NCBI GenBank assembly: GCA_944380515.1
Contig: CALWHT010000011.1
Location: 117,601 to 181,600 of the forward strand
Length of the DNA: 64,000 bases
Direction: 5' to 3'
From: an uncultured Roseburia sp.
Lineage (GTDB): Bacteria; Bacillota; Clostridia; Lachnospirales; Lachnospiraceae
In this document: positions 62,474-64,000 of the stretch, piece by piece
How positions within the stretch are numbered: the stretch's first letter is position 1
Layout of the letters: each line of letters starts with the position of its first letter
Program-made: the position numbers and the translations under genes
Notes under the pieces: generated by a model
Databases searched by the model: none
The model's input: the letters and a program-made list of their open reading frames with translations, nothing else
What the model was told of the DNA's origin: nothing

Positions 62474-63802
62474 TTATGTTGCGCGGTATATAAAATACCG
62501 TGGCCTTCGGAAGTGGGCGGTTTTCAGTCTGGGATGCTGACGTTCATTTCGAAGAGGAATCAGTTCTTTGCAGAGCAGGGACATCACATCTATGGGGTCT
62601 TTTTCCGTAGTCAGACGGAGAAAGACCCTGCAAATATGGGCGGCTATGCTGAAATTCACTTTGTATCCATGTTTGGTGTTTCCCTTTTTTATAATTGTAT
62701 GATTGATAAGAGTTTCCGTCATGTTATAGGTGATCAGTTTTGCCCATATTTCCTGTTGGATGTATTCGGGCTTACAGGCATGAAAGTTGCTCAGCCCGAT
62801 TGTATATTTCAGCTTGCGGAAAGAACCCTCAATAGCCCATCTGGAAGCATAGAGCTGTTTGATGCGTTCCGGAGGGAATTCCTCTGTAGGCAGATTGGTA
62901 ATGATGCATTCATAAGAATCTTCGGATATCGGGAATCTTACAACGCGGAAAGACAGGTCGTAGGAATCAAGGGAACCATAGGCCAGATAGTCAAACGTAG
63001 CATTGGCATCCACATAGCGCCTGTAAGATCCTTCCCTGATGGGAATTTTTCTTTTGTTGCTGCGCACAAGGGTAACGCTTACAGGGAGATCAAAAGAGTC
63101 TTGGTCAGGGAGAACAAAGTTTTTTACAATACCCTTGGAATGGATATCTTTTGTACGGAAAAGAAAGTACTGTCCTTTTTCGAGGACATGTGCCATGTTG
63201 TTATAAGAGCAGTAGCCCCTGTCGCCGATAAAGACATCCCTGGTGCCAGGCAGTTGGATGTGGCGGTCAACCATGTCACAGAAAGCCTGGAATTCATCCT
63301 TGTGATGGATGGGCTGGATCAGGGCATCCGTATAGGTATGCTTCTGCAGGTCATAGAAAGCATTCAGGTGCATGCTGTAAAATCCTTTTGCCGAATGACC
63401 CTCTGAGACATAGTATTCGGGAGAAGAAAAAGAAGGCTTGCTGAAAAAAGTAAATGTAGAGCCGTCTGCGGCAAGGAAGCGGTAGCCGGAGGCTTTATCC
63501 ATAGCCGTGACGGAGGAATGAAACAGACGGAAAACAGCCTCGAGAGCGTCAGGTTTTAGTTTCGCACGCTGCTGGTTAAAAGCAGAAGCGGAAGGCGCTT
63601 TTGGATCAAGGCCGAAGAAATCGAGAAGTTCCAGTTTGGTGCTGGAAGAACCGCAGGAAACCAGGAAAGAAATGAGTTTGGAAGCGCCCATCTTCCTGTT
63701 ACGGATCAGATCCCTGTTAGGGTCAGTGGTATAGAGTGAAATATTAGAAGCAACAAGGTTAACTGCATCAGAAAAGGCAGTTTTGATGGAATCGTGTGTC
63801 AT
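62474..63802 (-). CDS. IS4-family transposase
   Basis: 442 residues, DDE type: first Asp in FLAADGST, second in FIGDRGYCS, and the Y-(2)-R-(3)-E-(6)-K signature in YASRWAIEGSFRKLK, which defines the IS4 family. The frame is intact, so the element may be active. ATG at 63802 follows AAGGAGGT; further in-frame codons upstream lie in the leader hairpin. The Shine-Dalgarno is partly buried in a hairpin, see the leader entry. Confidence 0.93.
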   Translation of the reverse strand: MTHDSIKTAFSDAVNLVASNISLYTTDPNRDLIRNRKMGASKLISFLVSCGSSSTKLELLDFFGLDPKAPSASAFNQQRAKLKPDALEAVFRLFHSSVTAMDKASGYRFLAADGSTFTFFSKPSFSSPEYYVSEGHSAKGFYSMHLNAFYDLQKHTYTDALIQPIHHKDEFQAFCDMVDRHIQLPGTRDVFIGDRGYCSYNNMAHVLEKGQYFLFRTKDIHSKGIVKNFVLPDQDSFDLPVSVTLVRSNKRKIPIREGSYRRYVDANATFDYLAYGSLDSYDLSFRVVRFPISEDSYECIITNLPTEEFPPERIKQLYASRWAIEGSFRKLKYTIGLSNFHACKPEYIQQEIWAKLITYNMTETLINHTIIKKGNTKHGYKVNFSIAAHICRVFLRLTTEKDPIDVMSLLCKELIPLRNERQHPRLKTAHFRRPRYFIYRAT

Positions 63803-63814
63803 AAAAGTGTACCT

Positions 63815-63895
63815 CCTTGGATTACAAAGACTATACTTACAATCCAAGGGCCGCACTCGCTACCTCTTTTTATATAATCAGTAGCGAGAGCGGCC
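63815..63895 (-). promoter_or_regulatory. Transposase leader with two hairpins, one covering the ribosome binding site
   Basis: On the transcript, the stem AATCCAAGG/CCTTGGATT (63841-63849 with 63815-63823) includes the AAGG of the AAGGAGGT Shine-Dalgarno. Upstream a 15-bp stem with one mismatch joins 63849-63863 and 63881-63895. Such leaders in IS10 and IS50 block translation of transcripts that enter from outside. Confidence 0.65.
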
Positions 63896-63982
63896 ACACA
63901 TTTATGGCAGCTTGTCAAGCCCTTCCAGGGGGATTTTTGAAAAATTTTGGTTAGACCCCCAACACAGCGTTTGACCTTGAAA

Positions 63983-64000
63983 CTTAACTAACTGACATTG
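63983..64000 (-). repeat. Right terminal inverted repeat of the IS
   Basis: CTTAACTAACTGACATTG, ending at the final base of the window. Confidence 0.9.

Larger units (their letters stand above)
62274..64000 (-). mobile_element. IS4-family insertion sequence
   Basis: Bounded by perfect 18-bp inverted repeats and containing one transposase gene on the minus strand. About 1.73 kb, if its right end is at the last base of the window. The 62292-62473 stretch beyond the transposase stop is non-coding and holds hairpins such as AAGCAGAT-TTAC-ATCTGCTT (about 62429-62448). The target duplication cannot be checked because the right flank is outside. Confidence 0.88.

Noticed and set aside
62513-63406. 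Long plus-strand open frame of 297 codons inside the IS
   Set aside because: It is the antisense shadow of the transposase, which has all DDE motifs and a proper ribosome binding site.

Overview
The window looks like a chromosome segment of a Gram-positive anaerobic Clostridia bacterium, most likely Lachnospiraceae. The grounds are gene order (ylxM-ffh-rpsP-khpA-rimM-trmD-rplS, rbgA-rnhB-FliK-like-FlhB-like, rpmE-DUF1385-prmC-prfA), Firmicutes-type Shine-Dalgarno sites (AGGAGG) before nearly every gene, a DUF4364 regulator, a GntR/YtrA-type ABC cassette, and PTS trehalose uptake. This is inference from protein families; no search was run. No rRNA, tRNA or CRISPR array was seen.

Layout. 1-753 is the 3' part of a threonine dehydratase gene. 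765-5658 is a translation and secretion operon (ylxM, ffh, rpsP, khpA, rimM, trmD fused to a GNAT domain, rplS). 5867-11775 holds lepB, rbgA, rnhB, an orphan FliK-like/FlhB-C-like pair, yraN and pgeF. 11859-15097 is a GntR-ABC transporter cassette. 15215-19521 carries der, plsY, gpsA, dut and an OPRT-like protein. 19718-20830 is a shared sugar-importer ATPase. 20953-27021 has a CdaR-like regulator, a topoisomerase IV-like pair and a CPBP membrane protease. 27103-30916 is an FtsX/MacB-type export pair. 31237-37330 is glutamate synthase (gltB-gltD). 37675-40415 is a cluster of four unrecognised membrane or envelope proteins. 40412-43720 is a minus-strand operon (malic enzyme, radical SAM, DUF4364, flavin reductase). 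44123-48969 is rho, then rpmE-DUF1385-prmC-prfA.

Accessory parts. 48970-50700 is an AT-rich island with a frameshifted ORF6N (phage antirepressor-type) pseudogene, an XRE repressor and a small protein of unknown function. 50717-55303 is a trehalose regulon (treR divergent from treP-treC) with four TTGTTTAAACAA-type operators. 55414-56166 encodes an AIM24-family protein. 56281-62201 is an L-arabinose operon (FGGY kinase, araA, talC, araD, galM) behind a long palindromic operator. 62274-64000 is a complete-looking IS4-family insertion sequence whose right inverted repeat ends at the last base of the window.

How the parts work together. Imported trehalose-6-P is cleaved to glucose and glucose-6-P. 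Arabinose is isomerised, phosphorylated and epimerised to xylulose-5-P, with the transaldolase feeding carbon onward. MsmK-type ATPase may energise sugar importers encoded elsewhere. Glutamate synthase and malic enzyme link carbon and nitrogen flow.

Most unusual items: a dispersed structured repeat of about 150-165 bp, present twice directly upstream of rbgA and gpsA, that carries its own tiny ORF and appears to duplicate a ribosome binding site; a TrmD-acetyltransferase fusion with an internal ribosome binding site at the junction; a 130-bp three-armed structured element between maeB and rho next to an intrinsic terminator; and a conserved hairpin (GCCTGGCGGCGC core) placed just after two terminators.
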